From Pleurocapsa sp. FMAR1 (GTDB lineage: Bacteria; Cyanobacteriota; Cyanobacteriia; Cyanobacteriales; Xenococcaceae): 64,000 bases of DNA. Below the pieces are notes generated by a model. That model saw nothing but the letters and a program-made list of their open reading frames with translations. It made no database searches and had not been told where the DNA came from. Positions 1 through 7,127 of the stretch are shown here, one piece after another (position 1 is the first letter of the stretch; each line of letters starts with the position of its first letter). The stretch is from NCBI RefSeq assembly GCF_963665995.1, contig NZ_OY762512.1, positions 4,898,001 through 4,962,000 of the forward strand. Reading direction: 5' to 3'. The translations under genes were made by a program, and so were the position numbers.

Positions 1-1
1 T

Positions 2-154
2 GAGCTTTATTTTGTAGGCATTGATGTAATTGGTGGATATTTAACGGAAGTTAACGTTACTAGTCCAACAGGAATCAGAGAAATAGATCGCCTTAATAAT
101 GTCAGCTTAGGTGAGAAAGTTATTAAATGGGTAGAAAACAAGCTATCTAGATAG
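2..154 (+). CDS. gshB: Glutathione synthetase, C-terminal end (partial)
   Basis: The last 50 codons of a gene that begins upstream of the window. The reading frame contains [20 protein letters not shown], the ATP-grasp C-terminal motif of prokaryotic glutathione synthetase, with the Glu and Asn that ligate Mg-ATP. The enzyme joins gamma-glutamylcysteine and glycine in the cytosol, the second step of glutathione synthesis. Only the tail is visible, so start, length and promoter cannot be judged. A 20-bp perfect palindrome follows 25 bases after the stop. Confidence 0.85.
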   Translation, partial: ELYFVGIDVIGGYLTEVNVTSPTGIREIDRLNNVSLGEKVIKWVENKLSR

Positions 155-179
155 TGCTATTAAATTAGTAATCAGTTAG

Positions 180-199
180 GGGCGAACGGCCGTTCGCCC
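180..199. repeat. 20-bp perfect palindrome GGGCGAACGG/CCGTTCGCCC
   Basis: A perfect dyad between gshB and the next start codon. It belongs to the GTAGGGGCGAA...TTCGCCCCTAC class of dispersed palindromes; relatives lie near 6755, at 6881-6908 and at 35465-35492. It may also act as a weak terminator for gshB, although no T-run follows. Confidence 0.6.
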
Positions 200-210
200 G
201 TACATCAGTA

Positions 211-552
211 ATGCACGCATTATCAATTCCAACCTGGATAGTTCATGTCTCTAGCGTCCTTGAATGGGCTGCTGCTATTTACTACATTTGGCAGTATGGA
301 GAGGTTACAGGCGATCGCTCTTGGTATAATTTATCATTTGCTATGTTGCCTGCCTTAGTTAGTGCTATGTGTGCCTGTACCTGGCACTTTTTTGATAATA
401 CTCAATCTCTTGACTGGCTGGTTATCTTGCAGGCATCAATGACTGTAGTAGGAAATACTACAGTCTGTATTGCTGCTTGGGGAATTTGGAAAGCTTCTCG
501 TCAGAACAGAATTAATACTCCTAATTCTCAATCAACGGTAAATCATGAATAA
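211..552 (+). CDS. ycf49: Ycf49-like DUF2499 membrane protein
   Basis: A 113-residue protein matching the DUF2499/Ycf49 family of cyanobacteria and algal plastids. Typical family features are the N-terminal SIPTWIVHVSSVLEW block, a WYNLSFAMLPAL segment, and CTWHFFDN followed by a hydrophobic stretch, giving about three predicted membrane segments. No biochemical role is established that I know of. It overlaps the next gene by 8 bases, so the two are almost certainly co-transcribed and translationally coupled. The ATG at 211 gives the expected family length. Confidence 0.8.
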   Translation: MHALSIPTWIVHVSSVLEWAAAIYYIWQYGEVTGDRSWYNLSFAMLPALVSAMCACTWHFFDNTQSLDWLVILQASMTVVGNTTVCIAAWGIWKASRQNRINTPNSQSTVNHE

Positions 553-835
553 AGAAAGTTTATTTGCCATCTCTTTGTTTCCCTATCTTGGTTTTTTGTG
601 GTTTATGACTCGCTCAGGAAAAACACCACGCTTGGCTTTAATTGGCTTTTATGTTCTATTAATTTTTGTGATAGTTACAATTCCTGCGGGCATCTATGCT
701 CAAGCCCATTACGGAAAAGAATTAGCTAATGTCGATTGGCTTCATGGCAGCGCAGAATTGTTTTTAACTCTTTCCAATATTTTAGTGGTTTTGGGTTTTC
801 GTCAGGCAATTATCAAACTGAAAAAGACTGAATAA
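545..835 (+). CDS. DUF3593 small membrane protein
   Basis: A 96-residue protein with three hydrophobic segments (about 6-22, 30-52 and 72-88), resembling the cyanobacterial/plant DUF3593 family that is commonly paired with DUF2499. Here its ATG lies inside the 3' end of the DUF2499 gene, which supports a two-gene unit. The pairing suggests the two products act together in a membrane, possibly thylakoid or plasma membrane. Function is unknown. Confidence 0.75.
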   Translation: MNKESLFAISLFPYLGFLWFMTRSGKTPRLALIGFYVLLIFVIVTIPAGIYAQAHYGKELANVDWLHGSAELFLTLSNILVVLGFRQAIIKLKKTE

Positions 836-840
836 TACTG

Positions 841-870
841 AACCCAGACAAGTTTTACTTTATCTGGGTT
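841..870 (+). terminator. Hairpin terminator after the DUF3593 gene
   Basis: AACCCAGA (841-848) and TCTGGGTT (863-870) form an 8-bp perfect stem five bases after the DUF3593 stop. No strong T-run follows, so it may be a processing or weak termination hairpin. Confidence 0.5.
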
Positions 871-969
871 CGATTGCTATATGCTGACCTTTTATATTGG
901 TTGGTCAGCGTTATTTATAGCCTATAGTCTAAGCTGCTTACCTGGCTTAACACTGTGATCCGAATCACG

Positions 970-983
970 AAGTTCGCGAACTT
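970..983. other. Perfect 14-bp palindrome AAGTTCGCGAACTT
   Basis: An isolated perfect dyad in the 235-bp gap between two converging genes. It has operator-like symmetry but lies near no obvious promoter. I see nothing else in this gap apart from the upstream hairpin. Confidence 0.35.
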
Positions 984-1070
984 AACAAAAGCCTGGTTAT
1001 TTGTCGATGCGATCGCCAAATAAAAATTAGATTTAATTAATCACCTAAATTAAGCTTGCTCTAACCTCAT

Positions 1071-1835
1071 TTAATTATTAGAAGTCAGAGGAATGGAAAT
1101 AGATGCTGCTGCGGGCTGTTCGATTTCCGTAGGTGCGTCGTCTTTGACCAAAGAACGAGAATTATCGCCAGCCGTAAACATATTGCCAACCATGGCAAAC
1201 ATGGCATCAATTTTGCGTTTGCGCCATTCGGCAACTAAAGCATCTACCTGTGTATTCGATAATCTCCGCTGCATTGCTTCATAGAGGTAGGCTGCGTGTC
1301 TGGTTTCGTCTTCGGCGACGCTGAGGATACTCTGCTGTAGATTACGGCTTTTAGGTTCGTGTTCGGGTAAGGCTCTTGCCATCCGTGCAAAATCTTTACT
1401 GGCATCTAGCTCTAGGATATAAGTGCTAGCCATAAACACCTGCCAATCTATTTTGTCAGCTTTGAGTGATGCTGGATCATAATCACGATAATACTTACCA
1501 AAGAAAGGACTAGGCTTTTCTGTTTTTTTGCTCTGCTGTTTTCTTTCCTCAAAAGTCATTACCTGTTTTCCTAGCTGCTTGAGTCCATGAGCAAAGATTT
1601 GACCATGGCGTTTTTCATCGGCAGCATGGATCGTTAGCTTCTCGGCTAGCCAGGTATCTCCTTCTGTAGAGGCTCTTGCTGCTAGATTACTCAAAAAAGG
1701 TACTGCTCCAGATTCGGCTAGTTGAAAACCTGCTAGGGTGTTAGGACGAGTTTGCGGATCTCGTAATCTGTTCGCCAAAATGTAGGCTGTAGCACCTGAA
1801 CCAATAGCGTTGAGAATGTTGGTAAAAAAGTCCAT
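1071..1835 (-). CDS. Ferritin-like di-iron carboxylate protein
   Basis: A 254-residue, mainly helical protein with a complete ferritin-like di-iron ligand set: Glu41, Glu74-x2-His77, Glu142 and Glu177-x2-His180. The two ExxH motifs (DEKRH and EDETRH) are diagnostic of the rubrerythrin/ferritin-like superfamily. Between the pairs is a Lys-rich, probably exposed loop (about 92-110), and the C-terminus is low complexity. There is no signal peptide. The family includes oxygenases, desaturase-like enzymes and iron-storage proteins; the sequence does not tell which. It is monocistronic or at the end of a unit read from about 1.85 kb. Confidence 0.7.
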   Translation of the reverse strand: MDFFTNILNAIGSGATAYILANRLRDPQTRPNTLAGFQLAESGAVPFLSNLAARASTEGDTWLAEKLTIHAADEKRHGQIFAHGLKQLGKQVMTFEERKQQSKKTEKPSPFFGKYYRDYDPASLKADKIDWQVFMASTYILELDASKDFARMARALPEHEPKSRNLQQSILSVAEDETRHAAYLYEAMQRRLSNTQVDALVAEWRKRKIDAMFAMVGNMFTAGDNSRSLVKDDAPTEIEQPAAASISIPLTSNN

Positions 1836-1926
1836 TGCGATTTAATTATTTATGTGGGGCTAGTTCTATTGTATTCAAGATAATTATTTAAATCTAAATT
1901 TCGGTGATGGATTCAACCTAAATCGA

Positions 1927-2577
1927 TTAAGCTTGCTGTTGCTCCCACAGTCTCAGTCTGATTAGAAACTGCTGCCAGTATTCGCTGAGAGCTTCGGCAT
2001 TGAGGCGAAAGATTTGCGCGGGCTGATCTTGTAGGGCGATCGCAATAATTGCTCGATCTATTTGCACCTTGTAAAGATGGTTAATTGCTGCGGTATAAGC
2101 AGTTAATTGTAGACAATAATCAGCGACCCATTCATTTTTTTTGGGTTTAGAGGCTGTTTTCCAATCAAAAACACAAAGTTCTCTCTCCCATGACCCCAAA
2201 CAGTCAAAACGTCCTGCATACTTGTATTCTGTATGATATACTGCCGATTCAATTAAATGAACCTCGCCAACCGATTCTAAAACTGGTTCAATAGAATGCC
2301 AGTAAGGATTGTTTGGCACATCATCAGGTAAATCTTGACCAGCCAAAAAATAATTGATTGCTGTATGAATAGAAGTACCTCGACGGCAAGCATCGGTACT
2401 AATTTTTTGTGCTTGTTTAACTCCAACTCGCTTACGCCATCTTTGTAAAGCCAGACGGTCTTTTTCGGGTTTAGTGGCAGCTAAAATTGTGCTAACAGAA
2501 GGATAAGCCTGTCCGTTAAAACTTAATCTGCGTTTGCGATCGACAGTTACGTACTTGACTGGAATGTAAGTGAACAT
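1927..2577 (-). CDS. PD-(D/E)XK nuclease family protein
   Basis: A 216-residue protein with the conserved order of a RecB/MGME1-like PD-(D/E)XK nuclease: RRGTSIH with His71, Glu110, YAGRFD with Asp125, FDWKTA with Asp138 and Lys140, and QLTAY with Gln157. This arrangement predicts Mg-dependent single-strand DNA exonuclease activity. No helicase domain is fused, and no recB or addAB neighbour is present. The short stand-alone length fits the MGME1-like group found in cyanobacteria and phages. The exact cellular role (repair or phage-derived function) is not inferable from context. Confidence 0.75.
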   Translation of the reverse strand: MFTYIPVKYVTVDRKRRLSFNGQAYPSVSTILAATKPEKDRLALQRWRKRVGVKQAQKISTDACRRGTSIHTAINYFLAGQDLPDDVPNNPYWHSIEPVLESVGEVHLIESAVYHTEYKYAGRFDCLGSWERELCVFDWKTASKPKKNEWVADYCLQLTAYTAAINHLYKVQIDRAIIAIALQDQPAQIFRLNAEALSEYWQQFLIRLRLWEQQQA

Positions 2578-3003
2578 TAAGTATTGCTGACTAAAAATAT
2601 GTTTATCTTAATTGGAAAGTATGATTTTATACATTTACTTTGGGCAATATTCAGCTAATTGTTTCTATGGGGGATTTAATTTTGCACAGCTATTTACAAT
2701 AGTTGTTTCTGTCTACGTGCTTAGATTATATACTTCTGCTCTAAAATTTTACTATCTTATTAGAAAAAAACTATCCTTCAATCTCATTGAGAAGAAGACT
2801 TCTTACGCTTTTTACTTCGTAAAAACAGAGTAACAAAATAACTCAAAATTTATTTTATTTTGTAATATTTAACTCACAAAAGCATCTTTGTAATAAACTA
2901 ATTTTTAAGTGTTCAAACATATCGACAATATTCCTCAAGAATGATTTGAAAAAATTCTTTAGGGAATAATACTACTATTATAAAAGCTTAATTTGAATAT
3001 ACA
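2578..3003. other. AT-rich intergenic region
   Basis: 426 bases between divergent genes. A 73-codon open frame at 2612-2833 has no family resemblance, no plausible ribosome site and a composition like non-coding DNA. The region probably carries the promoter(s) for the response regulator at 3004 and for the nuclease gene. No clear operator was seen. Confidence 0.4.
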
Positions 3004-4203
3004 ATGATCCGTATTTTATTGGTAGATGATCAAAACCTAGTCCAACAGGGAATAAAATCGCTGTTGGATCAAGATCGAGAATTAAAAGTGATTGGAACAG
3101 TCAAAGATGGTCAAAGTGCAATTAAGCAAATCAATCTCTTGCGTCCTGATATTGTATTGCTTGATATTGAAATGCCAGGCATGAATGGTATTTCTGTCAC
3201 AAAATATATTACTCATTTCTTTCCCCAAACAAAAGTTATTATTCTTAGTAGTCACGAAGAAAAAAAATATTTAGTTCAAGCATTGGTAGCTGGAGCAAAT
3301 GCATACATATTAAAAAACAGTCTGATGAAGGATTTGAAACAGGCTATTTTGGCTGTTGATAATGGATACTTTCAAATAGAGTCTAGACTACTTGCAAAGG
3401 TGCTTTATTCTAGTAAGATAAAGCCTCCTCTTGCTAAACACAGTTCTTCTAGATCACAGAGCGTTAGTAATTACAATATAAATGATCATAAATCTTTAGA
3501 CACTAAAAAAACTAATCAAATAAAGTTAGAAAATAAGAATAGCTTGCAAAATACTTCCACAAAACTTGAGAATACAGATTCTAGTGATTCGGTAGTGCTA
3601 GAACAAAAGTTTTCTCAAACTAATATCCTGAATTCAGTTGAGGTAAATCAAGAAAACTCCTCTTCCCAAACATCTGATTATGCAAAATCAGAACAAATAA
3701 ATAAAATTCAAGTTGCTAACATAGAAGAAAAAGCTAAAATAGCTGAAGCTAATTTAGCCGAATCGGTGGTTTCTGCCAATAAAACTACCCAAAGTAAATC
3801 TGCTTCAAATCAATTCGATCATTCTCAGCCATTAAGCGATCGCGGTTATAGCCCTATAAACGTAACCTCTGTGAGCCAAAATGCTTTGCTCCGAGTTTCA
3901 AAACCATCTTTGACTCAACAGCAAATACTGCTCAATTCTCACCAAAATAGGAGAGAGTTGGGCAGACACTCTGGAATTAAAAATTACTGGCGGCAATTAG
4001 GCAATCGATCGCAAATACGTCCATACAAATCCAAAATTTTGGCATATTCTCGACCGATAGTAGCTAAATATAAGCCCGTATTTGAGAAACATAAATCACA
4101 ATTATTGTTGTTGATTAATCATAAAAAAACGCGAAAATGCTTGTGTAACATAGGACTAATATTTTTGGGAGCAGCTATAGTTTTGATTTTGCATAGCTTA
4201 TAA
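3004..4203 (+). CDS. Response regulator with C-terminal membrane anchor
   Basis: A 399-residue protein. Residues 1-122 are a NarL-type receiver with acidic pocket Asp8/Asp9, phosphoacceptor Asp54 (VLLDIEMPG), Ser82 and Lys104, so it should be phosphorylatable. No LuxR-type helix-turn-helix follows. Instead there is a 250-residue Ser/Gln/Asn-rich, probably disordered linker, a basic region, and one hydrophobic helix at the extreme C-terminus (about 379-399). It therefore looks like a tail-anchored response regulator that does not bind DNA. A relative with a coiled-coil linker is at 29869-30912. It lies 78 bases upstream of an ECF sigma gene in the same direction, so a shared stress-signalling role is plausible. 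Confidence 0.75.
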   Translation: MIRILLVDDQNLVQQGIKSLLDQDRELKVIGTVKDGQSAIKQINLLRPDIVLLDIEMPGMNGISVTKYITHFFPQTKVIILSSHEEKKYLVQALVAGANAYILKNSLMKDLKQAILAVDNGYFQIESRLLAKVLYSSKIKPPLAKHSSSRSQSVSNYNINDHKSLDTKKTNQIKLENKNSLQNTSTKLENTDSSDSVVLEQKFSQTNILNSVEVNQENSSSQTSDYAKSEQINKIQVANIEEKAKIAEANLAESVVSANKTTQSKSASNQFDHSQPLSDRGYSPINVTSVSQNALLRVSKPSLTQQQILLNSHQNRRELGRHSGIKNYWRQLGNRSQIRPYKSKILAYSRPIVAKYKPVFEKHKSQLLLLINHKKTRKCLCNIGLIFLGAAIVLILHSL

Positions 4204-4281
4204 TTAAAGAATTGATTTTAAATTGAACCAACATTAGCTATATTCAGTCTAAAAAAAAGTACTGAAAACTATTTCTGGAAA

Positions 4282-4947
4282 ATGAGCGAAATATTTGCTA
4301 GTCAGAGAATAATATTTGCTCTGAGTAACGACGGTGAAGAAGCAAGTACAGCAGATGCAAAATCAGAGAACCGAGTGCAGACAGAACAAGAATTGATATG
4401 GCTGTGTCAAAAAGGCGATCGCCAGAGTTTTCGACTGCTTTACCAACGCTACCAGCAGCGAGTGCGCTCAACTCTTTATCAGCTTTGTGGAACTCCTCTA
4501 TTAGATGATTTGGTACAAGAAGTTTTTTTAAAAGCCTGGAAAGGATTACCCAAGTTAAAAACAGCAAAACATTTTTCTACCTGGCTGTATCGCATTAGCT
4601 GGAACGTGGCAACGGATCAAAGACGAAAATTAGCCAAAGGTCGCGAAAAAATAGATTCCCATGAGAAATCTTGGGAAAAGGAACAGCTAAACTATGGTAA
4701 AGATCTTTCTAGCCTTCAGGATACGCCAGATTTAATGCACCTGCACTATCAAGATCTAGTACAAAGAGGTTTAGATAGCCTAAGCTACGAACATCGTACA
4801 GTCTTGGTTCTCCATGACTTAGAAGACCTACCTCAAAAACAAGTAGCTGAAATTCTAGATATACCAGTAGGAACGGTAAAATCTCGTCTATTTCATGCCA
4901 GAAATTCATTAAAAAACTTTTTAGATCAACAAGGAATATCTTTTTAA
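4282..4947 (+). CDS. ECF-type RNA polymerase sigma factor (SigG-like)
   Basis: A 221-residue sigma-70 family protein. Region 2 (about residues 35-105) contains LLDDLVQEVFLKAWKGLPKL and FSTWLYRISWNVATDQRR. Region 4 (about 165-215) contains LSYEHRTVLVLHDLEDLPQK and a helix-turn-helix ending GTVKSRLFHAR. Regions 1.2 and 3 are absent, as in group 4/ECF factors, and its organisation resembles cyanobacterial SigG. It is followed after 16 bases by a small single-pass membrane protein, the usual place for a cognate anti-sigma factor, then by a periplasmic Spy/CpxP-like gene. This suggests an envelope-stress regulon. The assignment as SigG rather than another ECF group is tentative. Confidence 0.85.
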   Translation: MSEIFASQRIIFALSNDGEEASTADAKSENRVQTEQELIWLCQKGDRQSFRLLYQRYQQRVRSTLYQLCGTPLLDDLVQEVFLKAWKGLPKLKTAKHFSTWLYRISWNVATDQRRKLAKGREKIDSHEKSWEKEQLNYGKDLSSLQDTPDLMHLHYQDLVQRGLDSLSYEHRTVLVLHDLEDLPQKQVAEILDIPVGTVKSRLFHARNSLKNFLDQQGISF

Positions 4948-4963
4948 TTTAAGATTACTCATC

Positions 4964-5350
4964 ATGAATAAGTTTCATAACGATAACCGAAATAATCTCG
5001 TCAGTTTTTTACGGCACAATAAGTCAACTCCTTCAAACGCACATTCTGATTTAGAACAAAGAATCATTGATTCTCTTGAGCCGCGAGTCAAAGAACGAAA
5101 ACGACATCTAAAAGCTACCTGGACTATTCCTAGTGCTATTGCTACAGGCTTTTTATTCACCTCTGTCAGTTTTGGTCTAAAAACTGCTCGTATTGCTATT
5201 GAACCAAAAGATTTAGAGAACTTTATGGTTAAAAATTGGCAAGACACTCTTAATTCTGCTGATTATGCCGTTGCTGAAGAAACTGAGGCATATTGGTTAT
5301 TGCCAGATATTATTGAACCTCAGCCAGCTTTATCAGTCTCGGCTCAATAA
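4964..5350 (+). CDS. Probable membrane anti-sigma factor
   Basis: A 128-residue protein with a hydrophilic, basic N-terminal half, one predicted transmembrane helix at about 51-71, and a short acidic extracytoplasmic tail. The topology (cytoplasmic N-terminus, single span) and its position 16 bases after an ECF sigma gene are those of anti-sigma factors, including the SapG-type partner of cyanobacterial SigG. There is no recognisable zinc-binding anti-sigma motif (HxxxCxxC), so the call rests on topology and context. Inference, not homology. Confidence 0.55.
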   Translation: MNKFHNDNRNNLVSFLRHNKSTPSNAHSDLEQRIIDSLEPRVKERKRHLKATWTIPSAIATGFLFTSVSFGLKTARIAIEPKDLENFMVKNWQDTLNSADYAVAEETEAYWLLPDIIEPQPALSVSAQ

Positions 5351-5411
5351 TAGATAATAGTTTTAGCATCACAACCTAATTTATTTTTTGATTTTATTAC
5401 TGATTTTTGAT

Positions 5412-5897
5412 ATGCCAATAATTCAGTGGCAATGCTTATTATTTTTGGCTGCCATATCAATTTTTATAGCCAATAGTCGTTTTGGATTAGCCGTTTCGCC
5501 ATTATCTTTTTCACCTAATAATCAACATTCTTCTACAGCGAAAAGTATCATTGTCAATAATGATGTGACTAAAGCCAAACAACAGCCCCAAAGTCTTATA
5601 CAGCAATTAAATTTGACTGATGAACAAAGACAAAAAATCAAACAGATACATTATCGATATAAGCAGCAAATACTCAAGAAAAAAAACAATCTTGCAGTGT
5701 TACAGCAACAATTATCCGACATGATGATTGGCACAGAATCAGTTGAATTAATTAGAACTAAAAACCAAGAGCTAGTAATTTTGCGTCAGGAAATAGGAGC
5801 ATTACGTTTTGAAAGTATGTTAGCCACCAGAGAAATACTTACTCCCCAACAGCGTCAGAAATTCAAAAAAATATTAGAATCTCGACTTTCTCGGTAA
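5412..5897 (+). CDS. Spy/CpxP-like periplasmic protein
   Basis: A 161-residue protein starting at ATG 5412; an upstream TTG at 5388 is in frame but would precede the signal sequence. The N-terminus is a hydrophobic export signal. The mature part is helical and carries two LTxxQ motifs (LTDEQ and LTPQQ), the signature of Spy/CpxP/ZraP-type periplasmic chaperones and metal/stress sensors. Its place behind an ECF sigma and a putative anti-sigma gene parallels RpoE-CpxP and CnrYXH arrangements. It may sense periplasmic stress or metal, or be a target of the sigma factor. Confidence 0.65.
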   Translation: MPIIQWQCLLFLAAISIFIANSRFGLAVSPLSFSPNNQHSSTAKSIIVNNDVTKAKQQPQSLIQQLNLTDEQRQKIKQIHYRYKQQILKKKNNLAVLQQQLSDMMIGTESVELIRTKNQELVILRQEIGALRFESMLATREILTPQQRQKFKKILESRLSR

Positions 5898-5948
5898 CTT
5901 GAAAAACAATTTAGTTGAATATATGGTAGATTAGTTATTGCTTATTAT

Positions 5949-6030
5949 GCGGATGTGGTGGAATTGGTAGACACGCACGCTTGAGGGGCGTGTGGCTAAC
6001 GCCTTGCGAGTTCGAGTCTCGCCATCCGCA
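5949..6030 (+). tRNA. trnL-GAG: tRNA-Leu (anticodon GAG)
   Basis: A cloverleaf is visible: acceptor GCGGATG pairs with CATCCGC followed by discriminator A; D-arm with TGGTAGAC; anticodon stem CACGC/GCGTG around loop TTGAGGG (anticodon GAG); long variable arm as expected for class II tRNA; and T-loop TTCGAGT. It decodes CUC/CUU leucine codons. CCA is not encoded. A strong hairpin terminator begins 20 bases downstream. Confidence 0.95.
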
Positions 6031-6049
6031 TCGCTTGCTCTTTTAAAAG

Positions 6050-6098
6050 CAGGTGTGCAACTTTCACTTGAAAGGCGTAAGTTACACACCTGTTTTTT
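6050..6098 (+). terminator. Rho-independent terminator of tRNA-Leu
   Basis: CAGGTGTGCAACTT (from 6050) pairs with AAGTTACACACCTG (ending 6092) with one mismatch, followed by six T. It is well placed to end the tRNA transcript. Confidence 0.85.
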
Positions 6099-6266
6099 AC
6101 CCAAAATGTAGCCAAAAGTAACTATAGCGATCGCTTTTGTTGTTTCTACTTGACTACTTTTCAGCCAGTATAATGTCTGTACTCTTTCTTTAACCTCTTT
6201 AGTCTCAGTTGATTAGAGCAGTTGTCTTAATTCATCAACTATTTCTAAAATTTCTATTTTGATTAC
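6099..6266 (-). pseudogene. IS630-type transposase, N-terminal remnant
   Basis: On the minus strand a 56-codon stretch reads VIKIEILEIVDELRQLL, a stop, then VKERVQTLYWLKSSQVETT, which resembles the N-terminal helix-turn-helix of cyanobacterial IS630-family transposases. The start codon position reads GTA, there is an internal stop at about 6213-6215, and the rest of the transposase is missing where the tRNA terminator begins. It is therefore a dead fragment of about one sixth of the gene. No terminal inverted repeats were recognised. Confidence 0.5.
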
Positions 6267-6288
6267 ACCACTCACGACTGTTCTCAAT

Positions 6289-6503
6289 TTATTTTTTCCT
6301 CTCCTTTATTTCTAACGTTCTTTTGGATTTCATATTAATATAAGCAGCTAAAAAAGAGTCTGGCATTACATCACTGCTTAAGCATTCTTTCAAATATCCG
6401 TTTTACGCTGACTACTGAGCTAGTTCATCAGCTTTTCTCATCTTGTTCAACCCTTCAGTCCATCTCACCCTCTGTGACTGATTTTGTTTCTTAGGAGAGG
6501 GCT
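6289..6503 (-). pseudogene. Decayed reading frame, unrecognised
   Basis: The minus strand keeps one frame for about 70 codons interrupted by two stops near the middle: RVRWTEGLNKMRKADELAQ before, then GYLKECLSSDVMPDSFLAAY and a lysine-rich end. The amino-acid composition is protein-like on both sides of the stops, suggesting a former small gene, possibly antitoxin-like. I do not recognise the family. Confidence 0.3.
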
Positions 6504-6880
6504 ATATATGGACTGGTAATAATCGGTATTGCGTAAAGTTGCCATGCCGTTAGGCTTATCACCATTATCTCTACTAATGTCTTTTCTTTACGTGTTGAAG
6601 GAAGAGAATCTTCATAACCAAGATAATGAATTAGCAAGTGACCAAAAAAGGTGGTCAAGGGCTTGCGCTTGACTTTTATTGCCGACGGCGGAGATACAGT
6701 CAGAAGTCAGGAAGTTGATAACTACCTTTGTCAATCGGATTTAGTATGAGTAATCAGTTAGGGGCATTCGCCCGTACAGTTAGGATAGTTGATACATCCC
6801 AATTTTAGTTTTTCTGGTTTTACAGTTATTTACGCCTACCTACTTAGCAATAAGTTTTTAGGTTATAACATCAGATTTGT
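6504..6880. other. Non-coding debris between tRNA-Leu and ilvB
   Basis: No supported gene. The stretch contains a partial copy of the GTAGGGGC-type palindrome near 6755-6778 and otherwise looks like degraded DNA. Confidence 0.4.
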
Positions 6881-6908
6881 GTAGGGGCGAATCGCAATTA
6901 GCCCCTAC
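6881..6908. repeat. GTAGGGGC palindromic repeat
   Basis: GTAGGGGC (6881-6888) and GCCCCTAC (6901-6908) form an 8-bp inverted repeat. It belongs to the same family as the copies at 180-199 and 35465-35492. Confidence 0.6.
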
Positions 6909-6921
6909 AGTCGATCAACGC

Positions 6922-7103
6922 TCAGAGACTACTCCGTCCGTTTAGAGCGGGTGGAAACGGCTTCGTTTAGAAGCCTGTCTTGAGACAGTTGTTCATGGGG
7001 GAAACCCCCAAGACCACACTGTCTCGCTGTTCCACACCCGCTAGTCCCCGTGCTGTTCCGTTTAGGAACAGCTTCATGCGGGACGTGGCAGAGTAGTCTC
7101 TGA
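6922..7103. repeat. 182-bp hairpin-rich element with 13-bp terminal inverted repeats
   Basis: TCAGAGACTACTC (6922-6934) is perfectly repeated in inverse as GAGTAGTCTCTGA (7091-7103). Inside are AGCGGGTGGAA (6946-6956) pairing with TTCCACACCCGCT with a 2-base bulge, and local hairpins GGCTTC/GAAGCC, CTGTCT/AGACAG, GGGGG/CCCCC and CTGTTCC/GGAACAG. The whole unit folds as a multi-branched structure on either strand. It carries no reading frame. It looks like a MITE or a structured RNA, and also sits where an ilvB terminator would be. Confidence 0.65.
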
Positions 7104-7127
7104 CATTTTCGCGATCGCCATATTTTT

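Noticed and set aside
2612-2833. 73-residue open frame upstream of the first response regulator
   Set aside because: No ribosome site, no family features, composition like intergenic AT-rich DNA.
4298-4909. Minus-strand open frames within the sigma factor gene
   Set aside because: They are antisense frames of a well-supported gene and show no family features.
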